Source: Oleispirillum sp963668495 (lineage in GTDB: Bacteria; Pseudomonadota; Alphaproteobacteria; Rhodospirillales; Rhodospirillaceae). Taken from it: a stretch of DNA of 64,000 bases. Both the position numbers and the translations under genes were made by a program. The stretch lies in the NCBI GenBank assembly GCA_963668495.1, contig OY764545.1:310001-374000 (forward strand), written 5' to 3'. Each line of letters starts with the position of its first letter. Position 1 is the first letter of the stretch. This document shows, in pieces, positions 8,956 through 18,202 of this stretch. The notes beneath the pieces are model-generated. The model ran no database searches. It had not been told where the DNA came from and saw nothing but the letters and a program-made list of their open reading frames with translations.

Positions 8956-10020
8956 TCAATCTTCCGCCGGAGTGGTATCTGTCAACATACCTTCCACGAT
9001 CAAGCCCGCATTGGCACGGATTGAGTTTTCAATCTCTTGCGCCATTTCCGGATGCTCTTTCAGGAAAATTTTGGCGTTTTCACGGCCCTGACCAATACGC
9101 TGATCCTTATAGGAGAACCACGACCCAGATTTGTCGATCAGGTTACCCTGCACGCCCAAATCCAAGAGTTCACCCATTTTGGAAACGCCGACGCCATAAT
9201 CAATGTCGAATTCAACCGTTTTGAATGGCGGAGCAACCTTATTTTTCACAACCCGGACACGGGTTTGGTTGCCGACGACCTCGTCCTTTTGCTTGATCTG
9301 ACCGATGCGGCGAATATCAAGGCGGACAGAGGCATAGAATTTCAGGGCGTTACCGCCAGTCGTGGTTTCCGGGTTGCCGAACATCACACCGATTTTCATC
9401 CGAATTTGGTTGATGAATATCACCAGCGTATTGGATCGGGAGACCGAACCAGTCAGCTTACGCAGGGCTTGGCTCATCAAGCGGGCCTGTAGGCCAACGT
9501 GGGAGTCGCCCATTTCACCTTCGAGTTCGGCCCGCGGGGTCAGGGCTGCAACCGAGTCTACCACCAGCACATCGACGGCACCGGAACGCACCAACGTATC
9601 GGTAATTTCAAGAGCCTGTTCCCCGGCATCTGGTTGGGAAATCAGCAACTCATCCAAGTTGACGCCGAGTTTCCGCGCATAACTGGGGTCCAATGCATGT
9701 TCCGCATCAACGAAAGCACACGTCCCGCCACGTTTCTGTGCCTCTGCCACCACATGCAGGGCCAAAGTGGTTTTGCCTGAGCTTTCCGGGCCATAGATTT
9801 CAACAATCCGCCCTTTCGGCAAACCACCGATACCCAAAGCCAAATCCAGCCCCAGTGATCCAGTCGGAATTGCCTCAATATCCACGGCATTTTCGTGCTG
9901 TCCGAGGCGCATAATCGACCCCTTACCGTGGCTGCGTTCAATCTGTGCCAGTGCGGCTTCCAATGCTTTTTGTTTATCCATGGTTTCCTTATCCACCAGG
10001 CGAAGTGCGGTTTGTGTCAT
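8956..10020 (-). CDS. recA: Recombinase RecA
   Basis: The 354-residue strand-exchange ATPase for homologous repair and the SOS trigger that promotes LexA self-cleavage. The Walker A motif GPESSGKT is at residues 77-84, Walker B is in VLVVDSVAAL, and the L2 loop shows GGNALKFYASVRLDIRRI. The C-terminus is acidic. The start is the ATG preceded by GGGGCACGACC. A second in-frame ATG (residue 14, MDKQKALEAAL) aligns with the start used in many species, so the true start may be 39 bases inside. SOS control is supported by a GAAC-N7-GAAC box upstream. Confidence 0.98.
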   Translation of the reverse strand: MTQTALRLVDKETMDKQKALEAALAQIERSHGKGSIMRLGQHENAVDIEAIPTGSLGLDLALGIGGLPKGRIVEIYGPESSGKTTLALHVVAEAQKRGGTCAFVDAEHALDPSYARKLGVNLDELLISQPDAGEQALEITDTLVRSGAVDVLVVDSVAALTPRAELEGEMGDSHVGLQARLMSQALRKLTGSVSRSNTLVIFINQIRMKIGVMFGNPETTTGGNALKFYASVRLDIRRIGQIKQKDEVVGNQTRVRVVKNKVAPPFKTVEFDIDYGVGVSKMGELLDLGVQGNLIDKSGSWFSYKDQRIGQGRENAKIFLKEHPEMAQEIENSIRANAGLIVEGMLTDTTPAED

Positions 10021-10116
10021 GGTCGTGCCCCGTTATCCCACATTTCTGCTCGGGCGTATACCACCCCGGTCACGGCACAGTATGATCATGTTTTGTTCCC
10101 ATTGCAATCACCAAAA

Positions 10117-10131
10117 GAACAAAAACGGAAC
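10117..10131 (-). promoter_or_regulatory. LexA (SOS) box upstream of recA
   Basis: GAAC-AAAAACG-GAAC on the plus strand, that is GTTC-N7-GTTC on the recA strand. This direct repeat is the established alphaproteobacterial LexA operator, unlike the CTGT-N8-ACAG palindrome of enterics. It lies about 100 bases before the recA ATG and just past the end of cckA. Confidence 0.85.
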
Positions 10132-10136
10132 AATCG

Positions 10137-12671
10137 TTAATTCTTAGAAGAACCCTCGCGTTTTTCGAATGATTTTGCAACCTTTGCCGCCAATGCATCC
10201 AAGGAAAACGGCTTGGCAAGGAACAGAATATCCGGGTTATCTGCCAAATCCTCCGATGCGATATCCTCTGAATAGCCGGACATTAGGATCACGTTAATCG
10301 ACGGATAGTCCTGCCGGACACGGCGAGCCAAAGTCGCCCCATCCATCCCCGGCATCACCATATCCGTGACTAGTACATCCACTTCTCCATGGTCTTCCAG
10401 AATCGGTAATGCTGCCTCGCCGCAATTGGCTTCAAGAACGGTGTATCCTTTTGCCTTTAACGCGCGGGAGCTAAAGACTCGGACCGCATCTTCATCTTCC
10501 ACCAGCAGCACAACCTTGTTTTCCGGCAGTGTCATGGTGATTGGTTCCATCACGGGCGCGGACGGCACTGCATCTGCTTTATCTTGTCCTGCCACGTCTG
10601 CTTGGGACGCTGCCGCCGGGGTCTGCCCGGCAGTTTCGGAACGCGCCCGCACCGCGGCTTCATCAAAATGCGGGAAATACAGACTGAACGTGGTCCCAAC
10701 GCCTTTTGCGCTTTCCACTGTCACCGAGCCTTCCGTTTGCCGAACAATCCCGTAAACCGTTGACAACCCCAGCCCGGTTCCAGCCGCAGCGGAACCTTCC
10801 TTGGTTGAGAAAAATGGTTCAAAGATTCGGGATAGAACGTCCTTATCAATTCCGGTTCCGGTATCGCTGACCACGATGCGCACATAGGTTCCGGGGGCTA
10901 CGCTTTCCGTCCCGACCTTTAAGGGGTCGGACAATGTGCAAACATCGGTTTGAATGGTCAAACGCCCACCGCCCGGCATGGCATCACGAGCATTGACCGC
11001 AAGATTGATAATCACCTGATCGAATTGGCCCGGATCGACCCTGACGAACCCCACATCACGACCATGAACCAAGCGGAAATCAACCGCTTCCCCCAACAGT
11101 CGCTGTAACAAGTGCGACATTTCAGCCAGTGCGTCGGTCACGGTGATAAAGCGGGGCATCAATGGTTGACGGCGCGAGAAGGCCAGCAACTGCCGCACCA
11201 AATTGGCTGCACGATTGGCATTCTGCTTGATCTGCATGATATCGGTAAAGGATGCGCTCCCCGGTCCATGCCGTTGCAGCAACAGATCACAAAAGCCGAT
11301 CATCGCCGTCAGAAGGTTGTTGAAATCGTGGGCGACACCACCGGCAAGCTGCCCCATGGCCTGCATTTTCTGCGCCTGCGCCGTTTGCATCTGGAGCGTA
11401 CGGCGATCCGTTGTATCCACAACGTGAATCAATTGCCGCGCCGGAACCAGAATTGCACCATCATCCGCAACTTGCCGAGGCAGTGACCTGACGTGAAGCA
11501 TAGCAGTCAAGTCCCGTGGCGAGGCCAAACGCACCTCAAGCGGCGCAACCGTATGCCCCTGCGCCACCTGTTCCAACGCAGCGGCAATTTCCCCCCGCAT
11601 GGACGTATCAATCATGTCTTCGAGGCTGCACCCGATCAAATCATCCTGAGACCGCCCCAACATTGCCGCCAGCGTATCGTTGGCTTCTGCCAGCATGGGA
11701 TGCGGCAGCCCTTCCACATCCATCACTGCAATGCCGACGGGCGCCTCGGCAAAGACCTGCCGGCTCAGTCGGTTAAGCGTATCATGCTCTGCATCGTATG
11801 CCGCGTCGGTCACAACATCACGAACAACAACAGCACGAGTCACGGTTTCACTGTTTTCGTCGTAAAGGGTATGATTGATCAAGGCAGGGAAAGCCCCGGA
11901 ACGGGCAGACTGCAATTGCACCAGCCCACACCATGACCCGTCCACTTCCGGCTGTGCTGACCCTTTCGCCAGCACCATAGCCAAAGATGCCCCGATCAGC
12001 CTGTCCTCGGGCATACCCAGCCATTCGGCAAGTGTCTCATTCACGTATTGAAAGTTTTGTTCCGCATCCAGCGCATAAACGCCAACCGGCAGATAATCCA
12101 GAAAGTCTGCCAGATATTCGCGCTCGCTTTTCAAAACATTTTCAAGGGCGCGCCGAGCCGAAATATCTTTGGCTGTGACCAAACGCGCACCGGGAGGCGT
12201 GGGCAACGCATGAACCTTAACCCGTACCCAGTCACGACCACTGCCATGGATGGATTTCAGCGACAAATACTGCACATCATCCAGACCTGCCTGATAGGCT
12301 CCTCGCAACCGGGCGAAGGCTTCCCGGTCGACATCCGAATCATAAAGACGTGCTTCCAAAACCGACATGGGGTCCGTATCCCCCCAAAACCGCCGCCCAT
12401 CCTGATTGGCAATCAGAGTCTGACCACTGGCATCGACAATGCGCATGGCCCGATCGTCACGCTCAGCTGCGGCATGCAGAGCCTCTGCCCGCCCCAATGC
12501 GGTTGCGGTCATGCTGACTTCCCGCAGGATAAGTGCCACACCCAACAGGCCAAGAGCCGCACCAACCAGCAATAAGATCAGCAAATCACCGGACACGGAA
12601 CCGCCACCCAGAATAATACCGAAGCCAAGCACAATGGCGACAGCCCCCCAAGTGCTTAGTCCCTTAAACAT
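10137..12671 (-). CDS. cckA: Hybrid sensor histidine kinase CckA
   Basis: An 844-residue membrane kinase heading the CckA-ChpT-CtrA phosphorelay that controls the cell cycle and, in Rhodospirillales, motility. Two N-terminal membrane helices (about residues 10-50) are followed by PAS-type sensor regions and a HisKA domain with GGVAHDFNNLL (phosphorylated His near residue 445). Next come an ATP-binding domain (FEPFFSTK, GTGLGLSTVYG) and a C-terminal receiver (VTDMVMPGMDG, Asp near 769). The HisKA segment, including QNANRAANLVRQLLAFSR, is very close to known CckA. I chose the ATG with GAGG seven bases upstream; a TTG four codons earlier is possible. It follows flhB by 29 bases and is probably the last gene of the flgB operon. 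Confidence 0.93.
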   Translation of the reverse strand: MFKGLSTWGAVAIVLGFGIILGGGSVSGDLLILLLVGAALGLLGVALILREVSMTATALGRAEALHAAAERDDRAMRIVDASGQTLIANQDGRRFWGDTDPMSVLEARLYDSDVDREAFARLRGAYQAGLDDVQYLSLKSIHGSGRDWVRVKVHALPTPPGARLVTAKDISARRALENVLKSEREYLADFLDYLPVGVYALDAEQNFQYVNETLAEWLGMPEDRLIGASLAMVLAKGSAQPEVDGSWCGLVQLQSARSGAFPALINHTLYDENSETVTRAVVVRDVVTDAAYDAEHDTLNRLSRQVFAEAPVGIAVMDVEGLPHPMLAEANDTLAAMLGRSQDDLIGCSLEDMIDTSMRGEIAAALEQVAQGHTVAPLEVRLASPRDLTAMLHVRSLPRQVADDGAILVPARQLIHVVDTTDRRTLQMQTAQAQKMQAMGQLAGGVAHDFNNLLTAMIGFCDLLLQRHGPGSASFTDIMQIKQNANRAANLVRQLLAFSRRQPLMPRFITVTDALAEMSHLLQRLLGEAVDFRLVHGRDVGFVRVDPGQFDQVIINLAVNARDAMPGGGRLTIQTDVCTLSDPLKVGTESVAPGTYVRIVVSDTGTGIDKDVLSRIFEPFFSTKEGSAAAGTGLGLSTVYGIVRQTEGSVTVESAKGVGTTFSLYFPHFDEAAVRARSETAGQTPAAASQADVAGQDKADAVPSAPVMEPITMTLPENKVVLLVEDEDAVRVFSSRALKAKGYTVLEANCGEAALPILEDHGEVDVLVTDMVMPGMDGATLARRVRQDYPSINVILMSGYSEDIASEDLADNPDILFLAKPFSLDALAAKVAKSFEKREGSSKN

Positions 12672-12700
12672 GCTTAACCTCAAACATACGGTTCACGCGG

Positions 12701-13768
12701 CTACTTCTTTTTCTTCAAACCCATGACATAGCTGATGACCTCTGCCACGGGTTTATACTGTTCAGGAGGAATAAACTGGTCAATTTCCACCGTAGCATAT
12801 AACGCCCGGGCAAGTGGCGGGTTTTCCACAATCGGCACTTCGTTCTCTTCCGCCACTTCGCGAATTTTAAAGGCGATATTGTCTGCACCCTTCGCCACAA
12901 CCTTCGGCGCGTTCATATCTTCCATCTTATAGCTCAAGGCCACGGCAAAGTGAGTCGGGTTGGTCACAACGACGTCGGCCTCCGGCACGGCTGCCATCAT
13001 GCGCTGACGCAATTTTTCCTGACGCAAAGACGCAATCCGGGCCTTAACCTGAGGGTCACCTTCGGCCTGTTTGTGCTCGTCCTTGACCTCTTGTTTGGTC
13101 ATTTTTAGCTGCTTTTTATTCTGGAAGCGCAAGAACATGGCATCGGCCAAGGACACCGCAACCATAACCGCCACAATCGTCATCACCAACAGCAACAGCA
13201 CCACCCGCACTTCCATCAACATGGCGGGAATTTCCATTTCAGGCAGGCGTAAAATCCATTCAAGATTCGGCCAAACAATCAGCCACAACGCCACGCCGAT
13301 CAGGATCAGCTTCAGGATGCTTTTCAGCAACTCCATCAATTTTTTGGGGGAGAAAAACTGCTTCAGACCATTGATTGGATTGAGTTTACTGAACTTTGGA
13401 CGCATGCGTTTCGGTGAATAGACAAAACCGACCTGCCCCACCACAGACAGAACCGCCAACACCACCAAAATGGAAATCGGAAACAGCAAAGTCAGACCCA
13501 CATCCGCCAGCACCCCGGAAATCAGATCGCGCAGGCTTTCAAAATCCGTACTCATACTGTGGGGACGGGCCAAAAACGGGCGCAATGTCTCCCGCACATC
13601 CGAAGCAACTTTTGGCGCGAAAAACGCGACGGCGATAATCCCGCCGACCAGCATCATCAGGCTTTTGACTTCCTGTGAAACCGGAACGTTCCCCTCTTCA
13701 CGCGCCTTTTCGATGCGTTTCTCTGTGGGTTCTTCCGTTTTTGAGGCGTCGTCTTGATCTTCGGACAT
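12701..13768 (-). CDS. flhB: Flagellar export gate and switch protein FlhB
   Basis: Part of the flagellar type III export gate; it switches substrate class from rod/hook to filament after self-cleavage. At 355 residues it has four membrane helices, a cytoplasmic domain and the autocleavage motif NPTH (about 268-271, in VVTNPTHFAVA). The N-terminal KTEEPTEKRIEKAREEG stretch is the family hallmark. It lies between fliR and cckA. A separate short FlhB C-terminal homologue (fhlB) is encoded a few kilobases away. Confidence 0.97.
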   Translation of the reverse strand: MSEDQDDASKTEEPTEKRIEKAREEGNVPVSQEVKSLMMLVGGIIAVAFFAPKVASDVRETLRPFLARPHSMSTDFESLRDLISGVLADVGLTLLFPISILVVLAVLSVVGQVGFVYSPKRMRPKFSKLNPINGLKQFFSPKKLMELLKSILKLILIGVALWLIVWPNLEWILRLPEMEIPAMLMEVRVVLLLLVMTIVAVMVAVSLADAMFLRFQNKKQLKMTKQEVKDEHKQAEGDPQVKARIASLRQEKLRQRMMAAVPEADVVVTNPTHFAVALSYKMEDMNAPKVVAKGADNIAFKIREVAEENEVPIVENPPLARALYATVEIDQFIPPEQYKPVAEVISYVMGLKKKK

Positions 13769-13780
13769 GACACCTGCTCC

Positions 13781-14548
13781 CTAACCGCCTGCGATAAAGC
13801 CGCGCAGGCCGGATTCATAATGGTTCATCAGCCACAACAGAATGGTCGGCAAGACCAAGGATATCAACGCCAGTGCCAACAAAATCTGCATGGGCAATGC
13901 GACAAAAAATACGTTCATCTGCGGCATCAACCGTGCGGTCACGCCCATGGCGGTTTGAAAGGTAATTGAAAACACAACAAAAGGCGATGCCAGACGCAGC
14001 CCAATGTAAAAGCTGTGCCCCAGTGTCTCCGCCAAATAGTTTGCCATATCGCCAAGGACCAACCCCTGCCCAACCGGGAACAGAGTATAGGTTTCCATCA
14101 CGGCTTCCAGCATCAGCAAATGAGTCCCGGTGACAAAAATCACAATCAGGGCCACAAGGTTAAAGAACCCCGTCACCATCGCCCCCTGTGATTCACTTAC
14201 CGGATCAAAAATAAACGCATTCGCCAAACCAGCGGACAAGGCAACGACCGAACCGGCAAAATGCATGGCGGTCAACAGGAACTGGGTGACCACCCCCATG
14301 AAGACGCCGATGGTCATTTCAACAACCATCATACCAACCAGCAATGCCGCAGACTCTGGCGGTTTATCCGGCAAAATGGGCAGTGCCGCCGGTAACAGCG
14401 CAACACTGACGCCCAGCGCCATAAACAAACGAATACGAATGGGAACATAATTTGCGGAGAAACCCGGCATGGACAAAAACGCGCCGCTCATACGCGTGAA
14501 CACCAACGCGACATGAAATATGTCCAGTGCCAGAAGATCCTGAAGCAT
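13781..14548 (-). CDS. fliR: Flagellar export protein FliR
   Basis: A 255-residue inner-membrane component of the FliP5-Q4-R1 export channel. Several long hydrophobic helices and the family segment VALVFTRMSGAFLSMPGF near the start identify it. A GGGGGC stretch precedes the ATG, and the gene begins 9 bases after the fliQ stop, so it is translated as part of the same operon. Nothing unusual was noted. Confidence 0.96.
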   Translation of the reverse strand: MLQDLLALDIFHVALVFTRMSGAFLSMPGFSANYVPIRIRLFMALGVSVALLPAALPILPDKPPESAALLVGMMVVEMTIGVFMGVVTQFLLTAMHFAGSVVALSAGLANAFIFDPVSESQGAMVTGFFNLVALIVIFVTGTHLLMLEAVMETYTLFPVGQGLVLGDMANYLAETLGHSFYIGLRLASPFVVFSITFQTAMGVTARLMPQMNVFFVALPMQILLALALISLVLPTILLWLMNHYESGLRGFIAGG

Positions 14549-14557
14549 ACGCGCCCC

Positions 14558-14824
14558 CTATCGCGGCGCGATGATCAAATCAAACATATGCTCGCCGAAC
14601 AGTTTGATCTCGTGAAACATGAACGGCAACAACAGGATCAAAGATACGAAGACCACCAGAACCTTTGGCACAAAGGTCAGGGTCATTTCCTGAATCTGGG
14701 TCAAGGTTTGGAACAGGGAAATCATCAGGCCGATGGTCATACCAACCAACAAAATCGGCGACGCCACCATGACCAGTGTCAGAACCGCCTCACGCGCGAT
14801 TTCAAGGACCTGTGCTTCATTCAT
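14558..14824 (-). CDS. fliQ: Flagellar export protein FliQ
   Basis: An 88-residue export-channel subunit with two hydrophobic helices joined by a short loop. The conserved start is EVLEIAREAVL-like (here QVLEIAREAVLTLVMVASP), followed by GLMISLFQTLTQIQE, the usual signature. It stands in the order fliE-fliQ-fliR typical of alphaproteobacteria, with 16 bases to fliE. Confidence 0.96.
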   Translation of the reverse strand: MNEAQVLEIAREAVLTLVMVASPILLVGMTIGLMISLFQTLTQIQEMTLTFVPKVLVVFVSLILLLPFMFHEIKLFGEHMFDLIIAPR

Positions 14825-14840
14825 GGGTGGCTTCCCGTTA

Positions 14841-15164
14841 TCAAATGGTCATCTTCAGAATTTCCTGATACGCCGTCAAAACCTTGTCACGTACAGTCAC
14901 TACAGTTTGCAACGCCGTTTCCGCATTGGCAACCGCATTCACCACTTCACGCAGATCAGCTTTGCCCTGCAGCGCCAACAAGCTCATTTCCTCACTGGAC
15001 TTTTGTGCGTCCACAGCTTCGTTCAGGTTATCCTTAACCATATCCGCAAACGCCATACCCGGCTGGATGGCGCCCGTATCGGCTTCCTTCCCAGCGATGG
15101 AATTTTCCACGTTCTGGGCCGCGGAACGATAGGCATTCAGGGCTGCATTCATGGAAACGGTCAT
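14841..15164 (-). CDS. fliE: Flagellar MS-ring/rod adaptor FliE
   Basis: A 107-residue protein that joins the MS ring to the proximal rod and is exported early. It is helical, with the C-terminal pattern LREVVNAVANAETALQTVVTVRDKV conserved in FliE. AAGGAG lies about ten bases before the first ATG; a second ATG four codons later is also possible. It sits between flgC and fliQ. Confidence 0.95.
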   Translation of the reverse strand: MTVSMNAALNAYRSAAQNVENSIAGKEADTGAIQPGMAFADMVKDNLNEAVDAQKSSEEMSLLALQGKADLREVVNAVANAETALQTVVTVRDKVLTAYQEILKMTI

Positions 15165-15201
15165 GGTGGTAAACTCCTTAACGGCTCACAGCCGACGACT
15201 G

Positions 15202-15612
15202 CTAACGCAGCATATCAATAGTTTTTGAAATCATTTCACGACTGATCTGCATGGAATTGAGGTTGGCTTCGTAGCCTCTCTGTGCCTCGCGCATGTCCAT
15301 CATTTCCACCAACGGGTTCACATTCGGCATCAACACATAGCCGTCTTCCCCGGCTGATGGATGGGTCGGGTCGTACTTTTTTTCAAACTCGGAACGATCT
15401 GGAGATATTTTATTCACCTTCACCAAATCGGCACGGGTTTGTCGGTCCATCACGTCCTTGAACGAAACGGTTTTTCGACGATAAGGATCCCCGCCGGGGG
15501 TGGTGGATACGGAATCCGCGTTGGCGATATTCTCGGACACGACGCGCAGACGGGTGGCTTGCGCCTTCATCCCGGACGTCGATACCCGTGTGCTCACCAT
15601 CAAGTCATCCAT
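15202..15612 (-). CDS. flgC: Proximal rod protein FlgC
   Basis: A 136-residue rod subunit. The flagellar rod signature ENIANADS near the N-terminus and the C-terminal ISREMISKTIDMLR helix are typical. AAGGAG precedes the ATG. It lies 21 bases after flgB and is exported through the FliPQR gate encoded nearby. Confidence 0.96.
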   Translation of the reverse strand: MDDLMVSTRVSTSGMKAQATRLRVVSENIANADSVSTTPGGDPYRRKTVSFKDVMDRQTRADLVKVNKISPDRSEFEKKYDPTHPSAGEDGYVLMPNVNPLVEMMDMREAQRGYEANLNSMQISREMISKTIDMLR

Positions 15613-15633
15613 CGGTTATCTCCTTATTCTGCC

Positions 15634-16056
15634 CTACTGAGAACTACGACCAAGGGCAGTACGAATCATGCTCAGGTTCTTGGAAACCAGATTGCTTGCC
15701 AGCTTGTATTGCGAGCGGTTGCTGGATGCCTTTTGCATTTGTTCATCAATATCAACGCCGTTTTTATCCAGCGTAAACTCATAGGGGCGGCGTTGGGTTT
15801 CTGTGCGATACGGTCCGGTCTCCGGCAGGCTGCCTGCCAAATGCTTGGCATTGGTGCGGGTCACCGGGACGGATTGGGTATCTTTTGCCAGCGCGCGGGA
15901 CAATGTGTCGCGGAAGTCCACAGGCTTTAGGTCTTTCGCCTTATAGCCCGGGGTGTTGGCATTGGCGATGTTCTGGGACACGACCTTTTGCCGTTGTGCC
16001 AACCAGTCCATGCGCTGCTGCGCCACCTGAAACAATGTCAAATTCTTAAGGTCCAT
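15634..16056 (-). CDS. flgB: Proximal rod protein FlgB
   Basis: A 140-residue rod subunit and the first gene of the flgB-flgC-fliE-fliQ-fliR-flhB-cckA operon. The rod signature QNIANANTPGYKAKDL is near residue 30. I start at the ATG with GAAGG about eight bases before it; a TTG seven codons earlier lacks support. The middle part contains a Thr/Arg-rich loop, as is usual in FlgB. Confidence 0.95.
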   Translation of the reverse strand: MDLKNLTLFQVAQQRMDWLAQRQKVVSQNIANANTPGYKAKDLKPVDFRDTLSRALAKDTQSVPVTRTNAKHLAGSLPETGPYRTETQRRPYEFTLDKNGVDIDEQMQKASSNRSQYKLASNLVSKNLSMIRTALGRSSQ

Positions 16057-16338
16057 AACCGCACCTTCGACTGCCAAATGCTGAGTAGACGCATCACCTG
16101 CCTACTTCCTGTCGTCAAGTATGGCGCAGCCACATTAACAATCCGTAAAGGAATCCATAAAACCTGAGCTTCCCAACGTTTGAGGCGACCCCCATCACCA
16201 AGAAAACCGAGCTAAATTCAACTTTCACAGCTTACTAGCCGTACCGTTAAGACTTTCTTTAACCGTCGGCGTGATACTGATCACATCAACAGACCGGGCA
16301 GTTCCGCTTGGATACTGGCGACAAGGGGTCCGAGGGCA
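16057..16338. promoter_or_regulatory. Divergent flagellar promoter region with CtrA-like sites
   Basis: This region divides the flgB operon from fhlB-fliO-fliP. It holds TTAA-N7-TAAA (16135-16149; one base off the CtrA consensus TTAA-N7-TTAA) and GTTAA-N8-TTAAC (16246-16263; one base too long in spacing). CtrA control of early flagellar operons is established in alphaproteobacteria. Binding here is inferred only. No sigma-54 element was found. Confidence 0.4.
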
Positions 16339-16704
16339 ATGACACAAAACCGCCCCCCAAACGATGAGGCAAAGGCGACTGCGGGTTTTGACCCGGATCA
16401 GATTGCCGTTGCTCTGCATCATGACCGGGGTAGTCCCCATGCCCCGAAAATTGTCGCCACCGGACGCGGGGCGGTTGCAGAACAGATTTTGCAGCTGGCT
16501 TTTGCGAACGGGGTCAAGGTTCGGCAAGATGCCGATCTGGCGGAAATACTGGCTTCTGTTGATGTGGATACGGAAATCCCGTTGGAGGCATTCGCCGCGG
16601 TGGCTGAAATTCTAAGCTATGTCTACCGCGCCAACGGCGAAACCCCAACACCCACGGAAGAGCACACAAGTACAGACGGCCAGACACAGGCAAACACACC
16701 ATGA
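16339..16704 (+). CDS. fhlB: FlhB C-terminal-domain homologue
   Basis: A 121-residue soluble protein matching the end of FlhB: AVALHHDRG...APKIVATGRGAVAEQIL and PLEAFAAVAEILSYVYR align with the cytoplasmic half of FlhB after the cleavage site. It lacks membrane helices and the NPTH motif. In other bacteria such short FlhB paralogues (YlqH/FhlX type) can partly replace the cleaved C-terminal fragment of FlhB, so a part in export gating or substrate switching is likely. It overlaps the next gene by four bases (ATGA). Confidence 0.85.
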   Translation: MTQNRPPNDEAKATAGFDPDQIAVALHHDRGSPHAPKIVATGRGAVAEQILQLAFANGVKVRQDADLAEILASVDVDTEIPLEAFAAVAEILSYVYRANGETPTPTEEHTSTDGQTQANTP

Positions 16705-16985
16705 ATAAGACACCGTTTTCTGATTTGATGATTCGTATTCAGTCCTTGCGTCGTACTATCGACGACGCAAACCGCGCCTTGATCTGTGGTCGCAGAGTCA
16801 GCCTGATTCGCTTTCCTGAAGAAGTTCGCGCCTTGGTCGGAATTGCAGAAACCCTGCCAAAAGAACGTCGCCAGCAAGCCATTGTTGCCCTTAATGCCCT
16901 TGATGCCGACATAAATGCCTATACGCGCATCCTTAGTTTGTGGCAGCATCAGTCGGTCAGCGAGCCATTAAAGGCCGTTGGCTAA
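16701..16985 (+). CDS. Hypothetical protein in the fliO-fliP operon
   Basis: A 94-residue, helix-rich soluble protein that I do not recognise. Charged residues are evenly spread, with hydrophobic heptad-like spacing in IRIQSLRRTIDDANRALI and IVALNALDADINAYTRIL, so a short coiled-coil is possible. Its ATG overlaps the fhlB stop (ATGA) and it lies just before fliO, so translation is coupled to export-gate proteins. A role as a small flagellar chaperone or export regulator is inference from position only. Confidence 0.7.
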   Translation: MNKTPFSDLMIRIQSLRRTIDDANRALICGRRVSLIRFPEEVRALVGIAETLPKERRQQAIVALNALDADINAYTRILSLWQHQSVSEPLKAVG

Positions 16986-17013
16986 GCCCTTTGTCTGACC
17001 GGAGTCTTTGGCC

Positions 17014-17439
17014 GTGGATGCGGAATCCCTTCTTAACGGTGCCTTACTCGGACGGTTGATTGCCGTTCTTTCCCTTGTTGTCGGCCTGATTTTACTGCTG
17101 ACTTGGTTTCTTCGTCGCAGCGGCCTTGGCAAAAGTTGGCACCGTAATGGCAATCGGGACAAGCGACTGAAAATTTTGGAAATCCGCCCCATCGACAACC
17201 AACACCGTCTGGTTTTGATCGAACGTGATTCGACTGAACATCTGCTGCTGATCGGCAACAACAGCGATCTGGTGATTGAAACAAATATCCACCGTGAAAA
17301 AACCGGGGCAGACGCGCTGTCCGATGACCCGCTGGAACGGGTACGGTTTCGGGATGTATTGCCAAAGACCGCCATCGACAAAGACACACGGATTTTGCGC
17401 CCCGGCGAACGCATAACCACACCGGAGGACGATGCCTGA
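17014..17439 (+). CDS. fliO: Flagellar export assembly protein FliO
   Basis: A 141-residue single-pass membrane protein (hydrophobic helix near residues 15-35). It has a cytoplasmic domain holding the FliO pattern KRLKILEIRPIDNQHRLVLI. FliO helps assemble the FliP ring. I start at GTG, nine bases after GGAG; a TTG two codons earlier lies too near that site. Its stop TGA overlaps the fliP ATG by one base. Confidence 0.88.
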   Translation: MDAESLLNGALLGRLIAVLSLVVGLILLLTWFLRRSGLGKSWHRNGNRDKRLKILEIRPIDNQHRLVLIERDSTEHLLLIGNNSDLVIETNIHREKTGADALSDDPLERVRFRDVLPKTAIDKDTRILRPGERITTPEDDA

Positions 17440-18176
17440 TGCGGACTTGGCTGACTTTCCTTGCGGTTGTTCTCTGCGCCCTGATTGCGCCGGACACGGC
17501 CTTGGCTCAATCCGTCAATATTGACCTTGGCGGCGAAGGCGGCAGCACCGCGTCCCGTGTCATTCAACTGTTCCTCTTGATTACGGTCATCAGCGTTGCC
17601 CCCGGCATTCTGTTGATGTGTACCTCGTTTACGCGCTTTGCCATCGTGCTTGCCATGCTGCGCCAAGCCATCGGCACCAACACCTCACCACCCAATATGG
17701 TGATTATGTCCTTGGCCATGTTCCTGACATTTTTTGTCATGGCCCCAACATTTGAAGAATCGTGGAATAACGGTATCTCCCCCCTGATTAACGAAGAGAT
17801 TTCCGAAGGCGAAGCCATGGAGCGCGCCGCACAACCGTTCCACAATTTCATGATGCGCCATGTGAATGAGAAAGACCTGCGCCTGTTCGCAGATATGGCA
17901 AAGGTTGAAGAGAGTATCGCCCCGGAAGACATGCCGTATCAGGCCCTTGTCCCGGCCTATATGATCAGTGAACTTCGCCGGGCATTTGAAATCGGCTTCC
18001 TGTTGTACCTACCGTTCATCATCATTGATATGGTCGTGGCCTCGGTCCTGATGTCCATGGGTATGATGATGCTGCCGCCAGTGATGCTGGCGTTGCCGTT
18101 CAAGCTGATCTTCTTTGTGCTGATTGATGGCTGGTATCTGATATCGGGCAGTCTGGTGCAAAGTTTTGCACCCTGA
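17439..18176 (+). CDS. fliP: Flagellar export protein FliP
   Basis: A 245-residue export-channel subunit. A cleavable signal peptide (ends near ALAQS) precedes four hydrophobic helices. Conserved pieces are CTSFTRFAIVLAMLRQAIG, FHNFMMRHVNEKDL and GWYLISGSL. It overlaps fliO by one base and ends the operon before a strong palindromic hairpin. Confidence 0.97.
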   Translation: MRTWLTFLAVVLCALIAPDTALAQSVNIDLGGEGGSTASRVIQLFLLITVISVAPGILLMCTSFTRFAIVLAMLRQAIGTNTSPPNMVIMSLAMFLTFFVMAPTFEESWNNGISPLINEEISEGEAMERAAQPFHNFMMRHVNEKDLRLFADMAKVEESIAPEDMPYQALVPAYMISELRRAFEIGFLLYLPFIIIDMVVASVLMSMGMMMLPPVMLALPFKLIFFVLIDGWYLISGSLVQSFAP

Positions 18177-18202
18177 CCACGGCGAAATGTATTCCAAACC
18201 AT

